DNA of 64,000 nucleotides from Edwardsiella anguillarum ET080813 (lineage in GTDB: Bacteria; Pseudomonadota; Gammaproteobacteria; Enterobacterales; Enterobacteriaceae): NCBI RefSeq assembly GCF_000264765.2, contig NZ_CP006664.1, positions 372,001 to 436,000 on the forward strand, read 5' to 3'. A program made the translations under genes and the position numbers. This document shows positions 11,166-21,646 of this stretch, piece after piece; the stretch's first letter is position 1; every line of letters starts with the position of its first letter. Under the pieces are notes generated by a model. That model ran no database searches, was not told the DNA's origin, and worked only from the letters and a program-made list of their open reading frames with translations.

Positions 11166-12512
11166 TTACCAGCGTGATTTCAGTAAGTTGGGCTGAATTC
11201 CGCGGATGGGGCTGACGTTGCCGACCGTCTCCCGGGCGATCCCCGCCTCAAACTCTTCGCGGAAGTATTTAATCGCGCTCTGCAGCGGCTCTACCGCCCC
11301 GGGGGCGTGGGCGCAGAAGGTATGACCCGGCGCCAGCAGGCGGCACAGCTGCTCAAGGGTTTCGATGTCCCCCGGCTGCCCCTCGCCGCGCTCCAGCGCG
11401 CGCAGAATCTTCAGCCCCCACGGCAGACCGTCGCGGCACGGCGTACACCAGCCGCAGGACTCGCGGGCGAAGAAGCTCTCCAGATTGCACAGCAGCGAGA
11501 CCATGTTGATCTCATGGTCAACCGCCATCGCCAGCGCGGTGCCCAGACGGCTGCCCGCCTTGCCGATGCTGGCGAAGTCCATCGGCAGATCCAGGTGCGC
11601 CTCGGTCAAAAAGTCAGTCCCCGCCCCGCCCGGCTGCCAGGCCTTCAGCTTCAGCCCATCGCGCATCCCGCCGGCGTAGTCCTCTAAGATTTCACGCGCC
11701 GTCGTGCCGAAGGGCAGCTCCCACAGGCCGGGGTTCTTCACCCGCCCGGAGAAGCCCATCAGCTTGGTGCCGGCATCCTGACTTTTGCCGGCGGACAGCC
11801 CCTGGTACCAGGCGGCGCCGTGCTCGACGATCGCCGGCACGTTGCACAGCGTCTCCACGTTATTGACGCAGGTCGGCTTGCCCCAGGCGCCGGCGCTGGC
11901 CGGGAACGGCGGCTTGGCGCGCGGATTGGCGCGGCGTCCCTCCAGGGAGTTGATCAGCGCCGTCTCCTCGCCGCAGATGTAGCGCCCGGCGCCGGTGTGC
12001 ACGAACAGATCGAAGTCGAAACCGCTGCCGAGAATATTCTTGCCCAGCAGCCCCGCCGCGCGGGCTTCGTCGATCGCCCGGCGCAGGTTCTCCGCCGCCG
12101 TCACATACTCGCCGCGCAGGAAGATATAGCCGCGGTAGGCCTTCAGCGCGTAGGCGCCGATCAGCATCCCCTCCACCAGCAGGTGCGGCAGCTGCTCCAT
12201 CAGCAGGCGGTCTTTATAGGTGCCCGGCTCCATCTCATCCGCGTTGCACAGCAGGTAGCGGACGTTCATGCTTTCGTCCTTGGGCATCAGGCTCCACTTC
12301 AGCCCGGTGGAGAAGCCGGCCCCGCCGCGCCCTTTCAGCCCGGCGTTCTTGACCAGCGTCACCACCTCGTCCTGCGCCATCCCCTTCAGGGCGCGCTCGG
12401 CGGCGTGGTAGCCGTTCTTGGCGCGATACTCATCCAGCCACACCGGCTGTTGGTCATCGCGCAGGCGCCAGGTCAGCGGATGCGATTCAGCGGTACGAAT
12501 AATCTCTCTCAT
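11166..12512 (-). CDS. nuoF: NADH-quinone oxidoreductase subunit F (NADH and FMN binding)
   Basis: The product is 448 aa (E. coli 445), the NADH dehydrogenase entry subunit. It oxidises NADH with FMN and passes electrons to cluster N3. The glycine-rich nucleotide site [16 protein letters not shown] (residues ~57-73) and the N3 cysteines [10 protein letters not shown] with a later FCAHAPGA cysteine are present. It overlaps nuoE by 4 bases and lies 60 bases before the nuoG start. Confidence 0.97.
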   Translation of the reverse strand: MREIIRTAESHPLTWRLRDDQQPVWLDEYRAKNGYHAAERALKGMAQDEVVTLVKNAGLKGRGGAGFSTGLKWSLMPKDESMNVRYLLCNADEMEPGTYKDRLLMEQLPHLLVEGMLIGAYALKAYRGYIFLRGEYVTAAENLRRAIDEARAAGLLGKNILGSGFDFDLFVHTGAGRYICGEETALINSLEGRRANPRAKPPFPASAGAWGKPTCVNNVETLCNVPAIVEHGAAWYQGLSAGKSQDAGTKLMGFSGRVKNPGLWELPFGTTAREILEDYAGGMRDGLKLKAWQPGGAGTDFLTEAHLDLPMDFASIGKAGSRLGTALAMAVDHEINMVSLLCNLESFFARESCGWCTPCRDGLPWGLKILRALERGEGQPGDIETLEQLCRLLAPGHTFCAHAPGAVEPLQSAIKYFREEFEAGIARETVGNVSPIRGIQPNLLKSRW

Positions 12513-13009
12513 TTGTAGCGCTCCAGCAGTTCGAGGGCCCGCTCCGGCGTCAGGTGATCGTGCAGATCGTCATCGATCATCATGTTCGGCCCCTTGTCGC
12601 AGTTGCCCAGGCAGCAGGTCGGCAGCAGGGTAAAACGGCCGTCGAAGGTGGTTTCGCCCGGCTGAATGTTCAGCGTCTGCTCCAGCGCCGCCTTGATACC
12701 CTGATAGCCGTTGATATGACATACCACGCTGTCGCAGTAGCGTACGATGTGACGCCCGACCGGCTGGCGGAAGATCTGGCTGTAGAATGTCGCCACCCCC
12801 TCGACATCGGCGGCCGGGATCCCCAGCACCTCGGCGATGGCCTCGATCGCCGCATCCGGCACCCAGCCGTGCTCTTTCTGCACGATCTTCAGCGCCTCAA
12901 TCGATGCGGCGCGCGGATCTTCATAGTGCTCGATTTCATGCTCAATTTCGGCGCGCGCGCTGTCGCTGAGTACAAAAACCGAATCCTTGTCCAATACGTT
13001 TTCTGTCAT
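12509..13009 (-). CDS. nuoE: NADH-quinone oxidoreductase subunit E (2Fe-2S)
   Basis: This 166-aa thioredoxin-like ferredoxin carries cluster N1a near the flavin of NuoF. The four ligand cysteines are visible as [14 protein letters not shown] and [13 protein letters not shown]. Length and start fit E. coli NuoE (166 aa). It begins 2 bases after the nuoCD stop and overlaps nuoF by 4 bases, so E and F are likely made in a fixed ratio by coupled translation. Confidence 0.97.
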   Translation of the reverse strand: MTENVLDKDSVFVLSDSARAEIEHEIEHYEDPRAASIEALKIVQKEHGWVPDAAIEAIAEVLGIPAADVEGVATFYSQIFRQPVGRHIVRYCDSVVCHINGYQGIKAALEQTLNIQPGETTFDGRFTLLPTCCLGNCDKGPNMMIDDDLHDHLTPERALELLERYK

Positions 13010-13011
13010 GA

Positions 13012-14808
13012 TTAGCGGTCCACATCTGACATAACAAAATCAATACTGCCGAGGTACACGATCAGGTCGGACACCAGACAGCCACGGATCACCGACGGGA
13101 TCTGCTGCAGATGCGCATAGCTCGGTGTACGGATACGCGTGCGATAGCTCATGGTGCCGCCGTCGCTGGTCAGGTAGTAACTGTTAATCCCCTTGGTCGC
13201 CTCCACCATCTGGAACGACTCGTTGGCCGGCATCACCGGCCCCCAGGAGACCTGCAGGAAGTGGTTGATCAGGGTATCGATATGCTGCAGCGTGCGCTCT
13301 TTCGGCGGCGGCGTGGTCAGCGGGTGATCCGCCTTGAACGGCCCCTCCGGCATGTTCTTCAGGCACTGCTGCAGAATGCGCAGGCTCTGGCGGATCTCTT
13401 CCACCTTCAGCATCACGCGGTCATAGCAGTCGCCGTTACTGGCGGTCGGCACCTCAAACTCGAAGTTTTCATAGCCGGAGTACGGCCGCCACTTGCGCAC
13501 GTCGAAGGCGATGCCGGTGGCGCGTAGACCCGCGCCGGTGGTGCCCCAGGCCAGCGCATCCTTGGCGCCATAGGCGGCCACGCCGACGGAGCGCCCTTTC
13601 AGAATGGTGTTGTGCAGCGCTGCCTTGACGTAGGAGTCCAGGCGTTTGGGCATCCACTCCAGGAACTCGCGCAGCAGGCGATCCCAGCCCTTGGGCAGGT
13701 CATGCGCCACGCCGCCGATGCGGAACCAGGCCGGGTGCATACGGAAACCGGTGACCGCCTCGACGATGTCATAGATCTTCTGACGGTCGGTAAAGGCGAA
13801 GAACACCGGCGTCATGGCGCCGACGTCCTGAATAAAGGTGGAGATGTACAGCAGATGGCTGTTGATGCGGAACAGCTCGGAGAGCATCACGCGGATCACC
13901 TTCACCCGCTCCGGCACCTCGATCCCGGCCAGCTTCTCCACCGCCAGCACATAGGGCATCTCATTGACGCAGCCGCCCAGGTATTCGATGCGATCGGTAT
14001 AGGGAATGTAGCTGTGCCAGGACTGACGCTCACCCATCTTCTCGGCGCCGCGGTGGTGATAGCCGATATCCGGCACGCAGTCGACAATGTCTTCGCCGTC
14101 CAGCTGCAGCACGATGCGGAAGGCGCCGTGGGATGAGGGGTGGTTCGGCCCCAGGTTGAGGAACATGAAGTCTTCGTTGGCGGTGCCGCGCTGCATCCCC
14201 CACTCTTCCGGGCGGAACTTGAGGGACTCCATCTCCAGATCCTGCTTCTGCTTGGTCAGCTCGAAGGGATCGAATTCGGTGGCGCGCGCCGGGTAGTCCT
14301 TGCGCAGCGGATGCCCCTGCCAGGTACGCGGCATCAGCAGACGGGTCATATGCGGATGGCCGTCGAAGGTGATGCCGAACAGGTCAAAGGTTTCCCGCTC
14401 ATACCAGTTGGCGTTGGGGAACTGGCGGGTCACCGTCGGCAGGTGCAGGTCCTGTTCGACCAGGGCCACCTTGAGCATAATATCGCGGTTGCGATCGATG
14501 GAGATCAGGTGGTAGAACACGGAGAAGTCCGCCGCCGGCAGTCCCTGGCGGTGGGTACGCAGACGCTCGTCCATACCGTGCAGGTCAAACAGCATCACGT
14601 AGGGCTTGGGCAGCTGCCTCAGGAACGCCATCACCTCCAGCAGCTGCTCGCGCTTGACCCACACCACCGGCATCCCGGTTCGGGTTGGCTGGACGCTAAA
14701 CGCCTCCGGCCCAAAGCGCTTGGTCAACTCCCCGATAACCGGATCGTCGAGATGGTCGTGGGTCTGCCACGCCGGCATCTCGCGATCGTGCGTCGTCGAA
14801 TCTGTCAT
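13012..14808 (-). CDS. nuoC: NADH-quinone oxidoreductase fused subunits C and D
   Basis: The 598-aa product is the C-D fusion typical of Enterobacterales (also written nuoCD). Residues ~1-190 are the 30-kDa subunit C domain ([19 protein letters not shown]). The rest is the 49-kDa subunit D domain starting near [22 protein letters not shown], whose His/Tyr residues line the quinone pocket. The D signature [12 protein letters not shown] is present. It lies 99 bases after nuoB, the widest gap in the operon, which contains no obvious terminator. Confidence 0.96.
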   Translation of the reverse strand: MTDSTTHDREMPAWQTHDHLDDPVIGELTKRFGPEAFSVQPTRTGMPVVWVKREQLLEVMAFLRQLPKPYVMLFDLHGMDERLRTHRQGLPAADFSVFYHLISIDRNRDIMLKVALVEQDLHLPTVTRQFPNANWYERETFDLFGITFDGHPHMTRLLMPRTWQGHPLRKDYPARATEFDPFELTKQKQDLEMESLKFRPEEWGMQRGTANEDFMFLNLGPNHPSSHGAFRIVLQLDGEDIVDCVPDIGYHHRGAEKMGERQSWHSYIPYTDRIEYLGGCVNEMPYVLAVEKLAGIEVPERVKVIRVMLSELFRINSHLLYISTFIQDVGAMTPVFFAFTDRQKIYDIVEAVTGFRMHPAWFRIGGVAHDLPKGWDRLLREFLEWMPKRLDSYVKAALHNTILKGRSVGVAAYGAKDALAWGTTGAGLRATGIAFDVRKWRPYSGYENFEFEVPTASNGDCYDRVMLKVEEIRQSLRILQQCLKNMPEGPFKADHPLTTPPPKERTLQHIDTLINHFLQVSWGPVMPANESFQMVEATKGINSYYLTSDGGTMSYRTRIRTPSYAHLQQIPSVIRGCLVSDLIVYLGSIDFVMSDVDR

Positions 14809-14907
14809 AATTTTTTATCACCACGCATTGAATGACACTTGCCGCCGCATCGCGGGGCAAAACGGGCTAAATTCCAACGGTAAACGCGGCGGCCCGCCGC
14901 GCCGCGC

Positions 14908-15582
14908 TTAAATTTCGTCGGGCGTACGCAGGTTGGTTACCGCGATACGCTCCGCGCGCTTACGCTCGCGCTCGGACTGCATATTGGCGCGGTAAACGCC
15001 CTGATCACCCACCACCCAGGAGAGCGGACGACGCTCCTGACCGATCGACTCCTGCAGCAGCATCAGCGCCTGCATGTACGCCTCCGGGCGCGGCGGACAG
15101 CCGGGGATATACACATCCACCGGAATAAACTTGTCCACCCCCTGTACCACAGAGTAAATATCGTACATGCCGCCGGAGTTGGCGCAGGCGCCCATGGAGA
15201 TCACCCATTTCGGCTCCAGCATCTGTTCATACAGACGCTGGATAACCGGTGCCATCTTGGTAAAGCAGGTGCCGGCGACCACCATAAAATCCGCCTGTCG
15301 CGGCGAGGCGCGCAACACTTCCGCACCAAAACGCGCCACGTCATGCACCGCCGTAAACGACGTCACCATTTCCACATAGCAGCAGGAAAGACCGAAGTTA
15401 TAGGGCCACAGCGAGTTCTTGCGCCCCCAGTTGACCATGTCGTGCAGGGCGTGATCGAGCTTACCCATGTAGACGCTGCGGTGAACGTGCTGCTCCAGAG
15501 GATCGCTCACCACCTCCTGTTTCTGCAGGGGGTAACGGTCGTTATCACCGTCAGGATCGATGCGCGTCAGCGTGTAATCCAT
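14908..15582 (-). CDS. nuoB: NADH-quinone oxidoreductase subunit B (cluster N2)
   Basis: This 224-aa peripheral subunit binds the terminal 4Fe-4S cluster N2, which reduces quinone. Ligand cysteines are visible in LSCCYVEMV (the family's tandem cysteines), VAGTCFTKM and [13 protein letters not shown]. The length agrees with the E. coli subunit (220 aa). It is the second gene of the operon, 63 bases after nuoA. Confidence 0.97.
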   Translation of the reverse strand: MDYTLTRIDPDGDNDRYPLQKQEVVSDPLEQHVHRSVYMGKLDHALHDMVNWGRKNSLWPYNFGLSCCYVEMVTSFTAVHDVARFGAEVLRASPRQADFMVVAGTCFTKMAPVIQRLYEQMLEPKWVISMGACANSGGMYDIYSVVQGVDKFIPVDVYIPGCPPRPEAYMQALMLLQESIGQERRPLSWVVGDQGVYRANMQSERERKRAERIAVTNLRTPDEI

Positions 15583-15645
15583 CTTTGTTGCCTCATATCT
15601 TGATAAAGCGGGTAAATCCTGGCGTCACGGGCCACCATCCGTCGG

Positions 15646-16086
15646 CTACTGCGGGCGTTTGTCGGTCATGACGATGGGGCTTTCGTGGGTAATGCGGCGC
15701 TTGGATCGCGCAGGCGTCCAATCCAGGGCGCCGATGCGCACCAGATAAAATAGGCCGGCCAGCAGAATCAGAATAAACAGCGTGGCCTCGGCAAAACCCA
15801 GCCAGCCGTTTTCACGCACCGAAACCGACCAGGCATAAAGATAGAGCGCCTCCACGTCAAAAATAACGAAGAACATGGCGACCAGGTAAAATTTGGCGGA
15901 GAGACGCAGGCGGGCCGAGCCAACCGAATCGATACCGGATTCGTAGGGAATATTCTTGGTACGGGCGCGGGCCTTTCCCCCCAGGGCATAGGCCCCAAGC
16001 AACATAAACCCACACAGACCGAGCGCGACGAGAACAAAAACGGCGAATGCCCAATGCTGGGCGATAACTTCAGTGGCTGTTGACAT
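15646..16086 (-). CDS. nuoA: NADH-quinone oxidoreductase subunit A
   Basis: The protein is 146 aa from the ATG at 16086 ([14 protein letters not shown]), with three transmembrane helices and the conserved loop [20 protein letters not shown] that contacts the quinone cavity. E. coli NuoA is 147 aa and starts two residues earlier, where this sequence has lysine. An alternative ATG at 16104 would add six residues (MSKHKS), and neither start has a strong ribosome site. First gene of the nuo operon. Confidence 0.94.
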   Translation of the reverse strand: MSTATEVIAQHWAFAVFVLVALGLCGFMLLGAYALGGKARARTKNIPYESGIDSVGSARLRLSAKFYLVAMFFVIFDVEALYLYAWSVSVRENGWLGFAEATLFILILLAGLFYLVRIGALDWTPARSKRRITHESPIVMTDKRPQ

Positions 16087-16104
16087 ACTCTTATGCTTAC
16101 TCAT

Positions 16105-16705
16105 TTAACGCGGTATTGCCCGTTGCCGAATCGCTCCAGCAGACAATGACCACAGCGCCCAAGGGAAGGAAATCATCACAGGAACAGCTGTTGATAGGCA
16201 TATGCGCGCGCAGACAGCGTAACCCTGTGTGTTTTACCTCCATCGATAACCTTTTGTCAACATTAGCAAAAGGAAATATAACATTCGTTTACATCAAAGC
16301 AACAAACGCCCTTCGTTATCCAACATCACCACCGAGACAAGCGGTATAAAATCCCAAATAAACGTGGCTGGAATGTAAAAAAACGTGAACGTTTAGTTTC
16401 TACTATATCATTTATTGACGCAATTCCTGTTCTCAGGATGAGGTATCTGCGACATTTTTATGATCCAGCGCACGTTTAATTGTAGGATGATATTAGTGAA
16501 AAGCGTAATTTATAGAGATGAAACGGAATAAGAGTCAGCCCGCGAGGGGAATTTATTGAGAATGATTTTTATTTAACGCGAAATAGAGACGATGCGAAAA
16601 GAAACCGGCGCCTGGCGCCGGAACTATTAATATAAATTAATTTTTTAACAGAAAAATATATCGTTCAATCAATTAATATTCACGGTGCTTGAGCATCTGT
16701 GTCGC
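16105..16705. other. Non-coding region upstream of nuoA, holding the nuo promoter region and lrhA terminator
   Basis: About 600 bases without a credible gene, markedly AT-rich compared with the flanking coding sequence. It should contain the nuo promoter(s), which in E. coli lie in a long regulatory region controlled by oxygen and nitrate regulators and by LrhA. I did not find a convincing FNR or NarL site by eye. The lrhA-side end holds the hairpin at 16605-16621. A possible 89-codon plus-strand reading at 16080-16349 lacks family features and is not accepted. Confidence 0.55.
16596..16621 (-). terminator. Probable lrhA terminator
   Basis: Inverted repeat CCGGCGC-CAG-GCGCCGG at 16605-16621 is followed on the minus strand by the T-rich stretch TTTCTTTT, 85 bases past the lrhA stop. 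The stem is 7 bp and GC-only. The T run is interrupted by one C, so efficiency may be moderate. Confidence 0.6.
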
Positions 16706-17608
16706 TCAGCCCTCGTCCGCCTCTGTCGAGGCGCCGCTGCCGTCTCCCCCCTCACGCAGCGCATCGAACAGCGTCACCGCCAGTGGGTTACAGCACTGCG
16801 GCGCCAGGCAGAGACTATATTCGGTATCCGCCAGACGCGGCAGACCGTCCGCTTCGCCCAGCACCCGCAGCGATGAGCTCATCATCTCGATCGGGCGGGC
16901 CGAGATCCCCAACCCCGCCTTCAGCGCCGCCCGCAGAGCCGGCAGCGTTGAAGCGACGTAGGCCAGACGCCAGGGCAAACCGGCGGCATCCAGCGCCGCG
17001 GTCGCCAGACTGCGGAAGGCGCTCGGCTCATCCAGCACCACCAGCTCTATCGGCGCGCCGGGGGTAAAGTCATAGTCGGTGGCGCAAAACCACACCGTCG
17101 GGGAGCGGCGTAGCAGGGTGCTGGATAGCGAGGGCTCACACCCCGTCGAGACGGCAAGATCAACCTCATTATCCAGCAGCATCAGCTGAATATCGGCGTT
17201 ACGCTGCATGCGAACGTCGATCGCCAGCTTGGGATACTGCGCGGTAAAACGGCCCAGCAACTGCGGCAGGATATTGTCGGCGCTGTCGTCGGTCGCCCCC
17301 ACCACCAGCGTTCCCTGCAGGTGATCGTTGATCAGGGAGTGGCAGGCCTCGTCATTAAAACGCAGGATTTTACGGGCATAGCTTAATAGCTGCATGCCGT
17401 GATCCGTCAGATACTTATTGCGTCCTTGGCGGGCAAACAGCTCTTTTCCCACCAGTTGCTCCAGACGCTGCATCTGCTGACTCACGGCAGACTGTGTGCG
17501 TTGCACCCGGGCGGCGGCGGCGGCAAACGTCTTCACGTCTGCCACTGCAACAAAGGTGCGCAATAAATCCAAATCCAGATTGATGGGGGGACGTGGTCCG
17601 TTGCTCAT
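16706..17608 (-). CDS. lrhA: LysR-type transcriptional regulator LrhA (HexA/PecT family)
   Basis: This 300-aa LysR regulator has an N-terminal winged helix-turn-helix (residues ~11-70: [20 protein letters not shown], then [17 protein letters not shown]) and an effector-binding domain to the C terminus. Position beside nuo and alaA, plus the [13 protein letters not shown]-like start, match E. coli LrhA, a repressor of flhDC flagellar genes and rpoS translation; HexA/PecT orthologues control virulence factors in plant pathogens. The C-terminal end ([15 protein letters not shown]) is species-specific. The long AT-rich upstream region suggests complex control, and autoregulation is known for E. 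coli LrhA. Confidence 0.93.
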   Translation of the reverse strand: MSNGPRPPINLDLDLLRTFVAVADVKTFAAAAARVQRTQSAVSQQMQRLEQLVGKELFARQGRNKYLTDHGMQLLSYARKILRFNDEACHSLINDHLQGTLVVGATDDSADNILPQLLGRFTAQYPKLAIDVRMQRNADIQLMLLDNEVDLAVSTGCEPSLSSTLLRRSPTVWFCATDYDFTPGAPIELVVLDEPSAFRSLATAALDAAGLPWRLAYVASTLPALRAALKAGLGISARPIEMMSSSLRVLGEADGLPRLADTEYSLCLAPQCCNPLAVTLFDALREGGDGSGASTEADEG

Positions 17609-17999
17609 ATCTTTTCTCGTTATTAATCAAAAACAGTTTACCCTGGTGTTCACAACATAAGATAATCTTTAATCATCTTTTTCATCAGGCTTGCATCCTG
17701 AATAAAGCACACTAAAGAAACACCGAAAGACAGATAAAGATCACGTTATGTTATCGATAATTATGGCTGAAAATTGCAAAGAAAACATAGGGACTAACAA
17801 AGACTTTTTTGCTGCAAAATACTACAGAGTACGATGGAGCACCTCGCAAAGATAACACCCAACACATTGATAAATAATTTTTTTTGCTATTAGCAAAAAG
17901 CCAGACCACAAAGCTTTCGCTAATAACGAATAGTTAAGCTAATCTTATATAAATGATTCGCCGCTCCGTTTTTTAATCATCGGCAAAGATTAATTTAAA
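17609..17999. other. AT-rich non-coding region between lrhA and the ydjZ-like gene
   Basis: About 390 bases with no credible ORF and a strong AT bias, including a run of Ts near 17879-17884. It should carry the lrhA promoter (reading left) and lies downstream of the ydjZ-like gene. AT-rich stretches of this kind are commonly bound by H-NS in enterobacteria, which is an inference only. No hairpin terminator stood out. Confidence 0.5.
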
Positions 18000-18674
18000 T
18001 TAATCATTTGACGCAGGCTTACGCTTAATCGCGTAAATCATAATGCTTATTGAGAATAATACCAATAATCCGCTTAGCAGCATTTGGATACCGCCGCTCA
18101 GCATCGCGCCAACATAGGAATAGATCAGCGTCGCCGGCAGTTGTCCCAGTGCCGTCGCGACTAAAAACTCCATCAGTCCCATCGAGGTCAGCCCGGCGGC
18201 ATAGCTCACCGCGTCAAACGAGACAAAGGGCAGCAGCCGGCAGATCAGCACGGTATAGCGACCATAGCGGGAAAAGAAGCCGTCGCAGCGCCGCAGCGCG
18301 GCGGGCGAAACCCAGCGCGCCAGCGTCTCCCGCCCCAGCATCCGCGCCAGGCAAAAACAGAGGGCCGCCGCCGCCGTGGCGCTGAACCAAGAGAGCAGCG
18401 CCCCCTGCCACCAGCCAAACAGCGCCGCATTAGCAAAGGTGATGACAAACGCAGGCAGCGGCGCCGCCAGCGCCTGAAAGATCATCAGAAAAAAGGAGAC
18501 CAGCATCGCCCAGGGACCGAATGACCGCAGGTAGGCCAGCAGCGCGGCGACATCCAAAGAGGCGAGCAGGCGCCCGATCCGCACGGCCTCGTGACGCGCC
18601 TCAGGCCAGCACAGCACCAGTAGCACCACCGCCGCGGCACTCCCCACAATCCCATACTTCACGTGACTGGACAC
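18000..18674 (-). CDS. ydjZ: TVP38/TMEM64 (VTT/DedA-like) family membrane protein, YdjZ-like
   Basis: The 224-aa integral membrane protein has about five hydrophobic segments and the VTT/SNARE-associated domain core (PLPAFVITFANAALFGW, then RLLPFVSFDAVSYAAGLTS). Members are thought to move lipids or ions across the inner membrane, but the substrate is unproven. It probably starts with GTG at 18674, preceded by AGAGGG. It is divergent from ynjE. In E. coli a similar gene lies with ynjA, ynjE and ynjF, which supports YdjZ rather than DedA. The precise orthology is inferred. Confidence 0.75.
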   Translation of the reverse strand: MSSHVKYGIVGSAAAVVLLVLCWPEARHEAVRIGRLLASLDVAALLAYLRSFGPWAMLVSFFLMIFQALAAPLPAFVITFANAALFGWWQGALLSWFSATAAAALCFCLARMLGRETLARWVSPAALRRCDGFFSRYGRYTVLICRLLPFVSFDAVSYAAGLTSMGLMEFLVATALGQLPATLIYSYVGAMLSGGIQMLLSGLLVLFSISIMIYAIKRKPASND

Positions 18675-18817
18675 GGCATCGCCCTCTGCATAAAACGAAC
18701 AAGACTACGCATAAATGCCGCCGCCCCCTTTGATGGACGACAACGATTGTGCGTTCGTGCGTGGATTGGTGTAGCATCGCCCTCTCCCAAGCACTTTTGT
18801 ATGATGGATAAGGGTAT

Positions 18818-20110
18818 ATGAGACCACTTCTTTCGCTGGCCGGCGCCCTGTGGCTAGCCGTTACGCTGTGCAGCGACGCCATCGCACAGGCGATCCCGCT
18901 ACACACACTGCAGGCTCGGCAGGGCGTTGCTATCGACACCCGTCCCAGCGCCGACTATAACGGCTGGCCAGACCAGGGCACCTCAGGTCACGAGCCCGGC
19001 GCGCTCAACCTCGCCGCCGAGTGGCTGCCGCTGATGGACGATGCGCAGCTGCGCGCCTGGCTCAGCGACCACCGCCTGGACAGCCAGCGAACCGTGGCAC
19101 TGTACGGTACACCGGCGCAGGTCGACGCCGTCTCCCACCGCCTTCGGGCACTGGGCTTCAGCCATGTCGAACCGCTGAGCGATGCCCTGAGCCAGCCAGA
19201 CCGTCTGCAGCGTCTGGCCCACTATGAACAGCTGGTTTATCCGCAGTGGCTGCACGATCTGCAGCGGGGTCAGCCGGTGGCCAACCCGCCGGCCGGCCAG
19301 TGGAAAGTGTTTGAGGCGGCCTGGGGGGCGCCGAAACAGTATCTGCTCAGCCATATCCCCGGCGCCGGCTACATCGATACCAATACGGTCGAGAGCGAGC
19401 CGCTGTGGAATAAAGTCCCCGACGCCCAGCTGAAGGCGCTGCTGGCCAAGCAGGGCATCCGTAGCGATACTACGGTGATCTTATACGGCCGCGACGTCTA
19501 TGCCGCCGCCCGGGTCGCGCAGATCCTGCTCTACGCCGGGGTGAAGGATGTACGCCTGCTGGACGGGGGTTTTCAGACCTGGCAGCGCGCCGATCTGCCG
19601 GTCGAGCGAGGTCTTCCCGCAGACTCCACGCCGGCCGCTGACTTTGGCGCCCCCTTCCCCGGCGATCCGCAGCTGATGCTCTCCACCGCCCAGGCGCGCG
19701 CCCTGCTGAATCGCCGCGATGCCTCGCTGATCAGCATCCGCTCCTGGCCTGAATTCACCGGCGTCACCAGCGGCTATAGCTACATCAAGCCCAAGGGCGA
19801 GATCGCCGGCGCCCGCTGGGGCCACGCCGGCAGCGACGCCACCCATATGGAAGACTTCCATAACCCCGACGGCACCATGCGCGCCGGCGACGACATCGCC
19901 GCCATGTGGCGTACCTGGCACATCACGCCGGATCAGCAGGTCGCCTTCTACTGCGGCACCGGCTGGCGGGCCGCCGAAGCCTTCATGTATGCACGGGCCA
20001 TGGGCTGGTCGCGCATCGGCGTCTATGACGGCGGTTGGTACGAATGGTCAGCCAATCCGGCCAACCCGATCGCCCGTGGCGAACGCGGCCCGGAAAGCAG
20101 CTGGCGCTGA
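18818..20110 (+). CDS. ynjE: Thiosulfate sulfurtransferase with three rhodanese domains
   Basis: The 430-aa exported protein begins with a signal peptide (residues 1-24, cleaved after a small-residue motif near AIAQA). It then has three rhodanese-like domains, as in E. coli YnjE (435 aa). The catalytic cysteine of the last domain is in VAFYCGTGWRAAEAFMYARA (about residue 380). The first domain lacks a matching cysteine loop. It transfers sulfane sulfur from thiosulfate to acceptors. The start ATG is preceded by AAGGG. It is transcribed alone, divergent from the ydjZ-like gene and convergent with ynjF. Confidence 0.94.
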   Translation: MRPLLSLAGALWLAVTLCSDAIAQAIPLHTLQARQGVAIDTRPSADYNGWPDQGTSGHEPGALNLAAEWLPLMDDAQLRAWLSDHRLDSQRTVALYGTPAQVDAVSHRLRALGFSHVEPLSDALSQPDRLQRLAHYEQLVYPQWLHDLQRGQPVANPPAGQWKVFEAAWGAPKQYLLSHIPGAGYIDTNTVESEPLWNKVPDAQLKALLAKQGIRSDTTVILYGRDVYAAARVAQILLYAGVKDVRLLDGGFQTWQRADLPVERGLPADSTPAADFGAPFPGDPQLMLSTAQARALLNRRDASLISIRSWPEFTGVTSGYSYIKPKGEIAGARWGHAGSDATHMEDFHNPDGTMRAGDDIAAMWRTWHITPDQQVAFYCGTGWRAAEAFMYARAMGWSRIGVYDGGWYEWSANPANPIARGERGPESSWR

Positions 20111-20153
20111 GCGTGCGACGGGCGTCGGATCGCCTCCCCGGCCCCGATGCCCT

Positions 20154-20792
20154 TTATTCACCCTGCGCCGCGTCATCCTGCGCCACCCGGCGCAGGGTGT
20201 GATATCCGCCCCACACCCGGGTCAGGGTGGTAAACCAGCACAGCGCCCCGAACAGCCAGGCCAGCGGCGCAAACAGGGACGGCCATAGGCAGAACGCGAT
20301 AAACAGCAGGATGGTCTCCGTGCCCTCCGTCAGCCCCCCCAGGTAATAAAAGGATTTATGCGGATAGGCCAGCGCCAGTAGACGGTGCTTTTGCGCCAGC
20401 GCGGCAAAGGCCAGAAAGCTGCTGCCGGTGCCGATAAAGGCGCACAGCAGCCAGGCGCCGGGCAGCGCATTCTGCGCCGGATCGGCCAGCACAAATCCCA
20501 GCGGCAGCAGGGCATAAAACAGAAAGTCGAGGGAGATATCCAGAAATCCCCCGGCGTCGCTGAGTCCCTGGCGGCGCGCCAGCGCCCCATCCAGCCCATC
20601 GCACAGCCGGTTGATCAGCACGGCCGCCAGCGCCGCGCCGTACTGCTGCCACATCAGCAGCGGCACCGCCAGTGCGCCAACGGCGAAGCCGAACAGCGTC
20701 AGGTGATCGGCGCGCACCCCGCGGCGATCCAACCCGGCGGCCAGACGGGCCAGCGCCGGCTTCAGCGGCGGGTGCAGATAGCGATCAAGCAT
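20154..20792 (-). CDS. ynjF: CDP-alcohol phosphatidyltransferase family membrane protein
   Basis: The 212-aa protein has about six transmembrane segments and the CDP-alcohol phosphotransferase motif as DGLDGALARRQGLSDAGGFLD (D-G-x2-A-R-x8-G-x3-D, around residues 60-80). The family joins CDP-activated lipids to an alcohol acceptor, and the acceptor here is unknown. Sequence and neighbourhood match E. coli YnjF. The start overlaps the ynjA stop by 8 bases, so ynjA and ynjF are likely one transcript. Confidence 0.92.
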   Translation of the reverse strand: MLDRYLHPPLKPALARLAAGLDRRGVRADHLTLFGFAVGALAVPLLMWQQYGAALAAVLINRLCDGLDGALARRQGLSDAGGFLDISLDFLFYALLPLGFVLADPAQNALPGAWLLCAFIGTGSSFLAFAALAQKHRLLALAYPHKSFYYLGGLTEGTETILLFIAFCLWPSLFAPLAWLFGALCWFTTLTRVWGGYHTLRRVAQDDAAQGE

Positions 20793-21369
20793 CCTCGCCT
20801 CCCCGACGTCCGGCGGCGGGCGTACACAGCCCCTGCGCGGGGATATCCAGCGCGGCGTTAAAGCGCGCCGACAGATTTTGAAACGCCACCAGCGCCGTCA
20901 ACTCGGTTAGCGCGCGATCGTCGAAATGGCGGCGCAGCTCCGCCTTCAGCGCCGCAGACACCTGCGGCGGCGTCGCACTGACGGCGTCGGCATAGGCCAG
21001 CGCCGCCCGCTCCACCGCGTCAAAGCAGTCGGCCTCCTGCCATGTCGCGACCGCCAGCACCTTATCCAGCGAACCGCTGCGCTGCGCCAGACGCAGCCCG
21101 TTGGCATCGATGCAGAAGGCGCAGTCGCAGCGCTGGGAGACCCGGGTCATCACCAGGGCGCGCAGGCTGGGTGTCAACGTGGACTGACGACGCTCAAGGT
21201 AACCGACAAACAGGGCGATCAGCCAGAACAGGCGGGGAAAGCGCCCCCACCAGCGGACAGGATTCAGCACTTCGCCGTAGTGGCGCCGCTGCAGATGCAG
21301 CAGCGGCGCCAGACTGCGCGGCAGGCGCCGCAGGGGGGCCACCCACTCTGGCTGCGTTGTTTTTTTCAC
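20785..21369 (-). CDS. ynjA: AhpD/carboxymuconolactone decarboxylase-fold protein YnjA
   Basis: This 194-aa protein matches E. coli YnjA (182 aa), with the conserved N-terminal RRHYGEVLNPVRWWGR and C-terminal LSARFNAALDIPAQGLC. The AhpD-like redox motif is CAFC in RCDCAFCIDANGLRLA (residues ~83-86), followed at the usual distance by helical residues. Such proteins are thiol-dependent peroxidase-like or disulfide reductases, and the YnjA function is unproven. It is the upstream member of a two-gene unit with ynjF. Confidence 0.9.
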   Translation of the reverse strand: MKKTTQPEWVAPLRRLPRSLAPLLHLQRRHYGEVLNPVRWWGRFPRLFWLIALFVGYLERRQSTLTPSLRALVMTRVSQRCDCAFCIDANGLRLAQRSGSLDKVLAVATWQEADCFDAVERAALAYADAVSATPPQVSAALKAELRRHFDDRALTELTALVAFQNLSARFNAALDIPAQGLCTPAAGRRGGEDA

Positions 21370-21646
21370 CGACTCTCCCTCTCTGTTGTCGTCGCTTTAC
21401 GTCACTCGCTCTTTTTATCAGTTTATTTAACCAATAAACACAAATAACATAGTTAAATGAACCACAATAGACGTATAACACCATCTATTTTGCTAAGCAT
21501 TAGCCGTGAATAATACTGTTTTGCACTAAAAACAGACATCTGTCTTCTAAACCCCGATCGCGGGGAGTACAGTATTTTATATTGCCGTGTCAGTAAGGAC
21601 ACCGATCCGTCAGCGGCGGCGCTGATATAAATAAGGCCACAGAGTT

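Noticed and set aside
16080-16349. An 89-codon plus-strand ORF upstream of nuoA
   Set aside because: It begins over the nuoA 5' end, has no family features and lies in the expected regulatory region.
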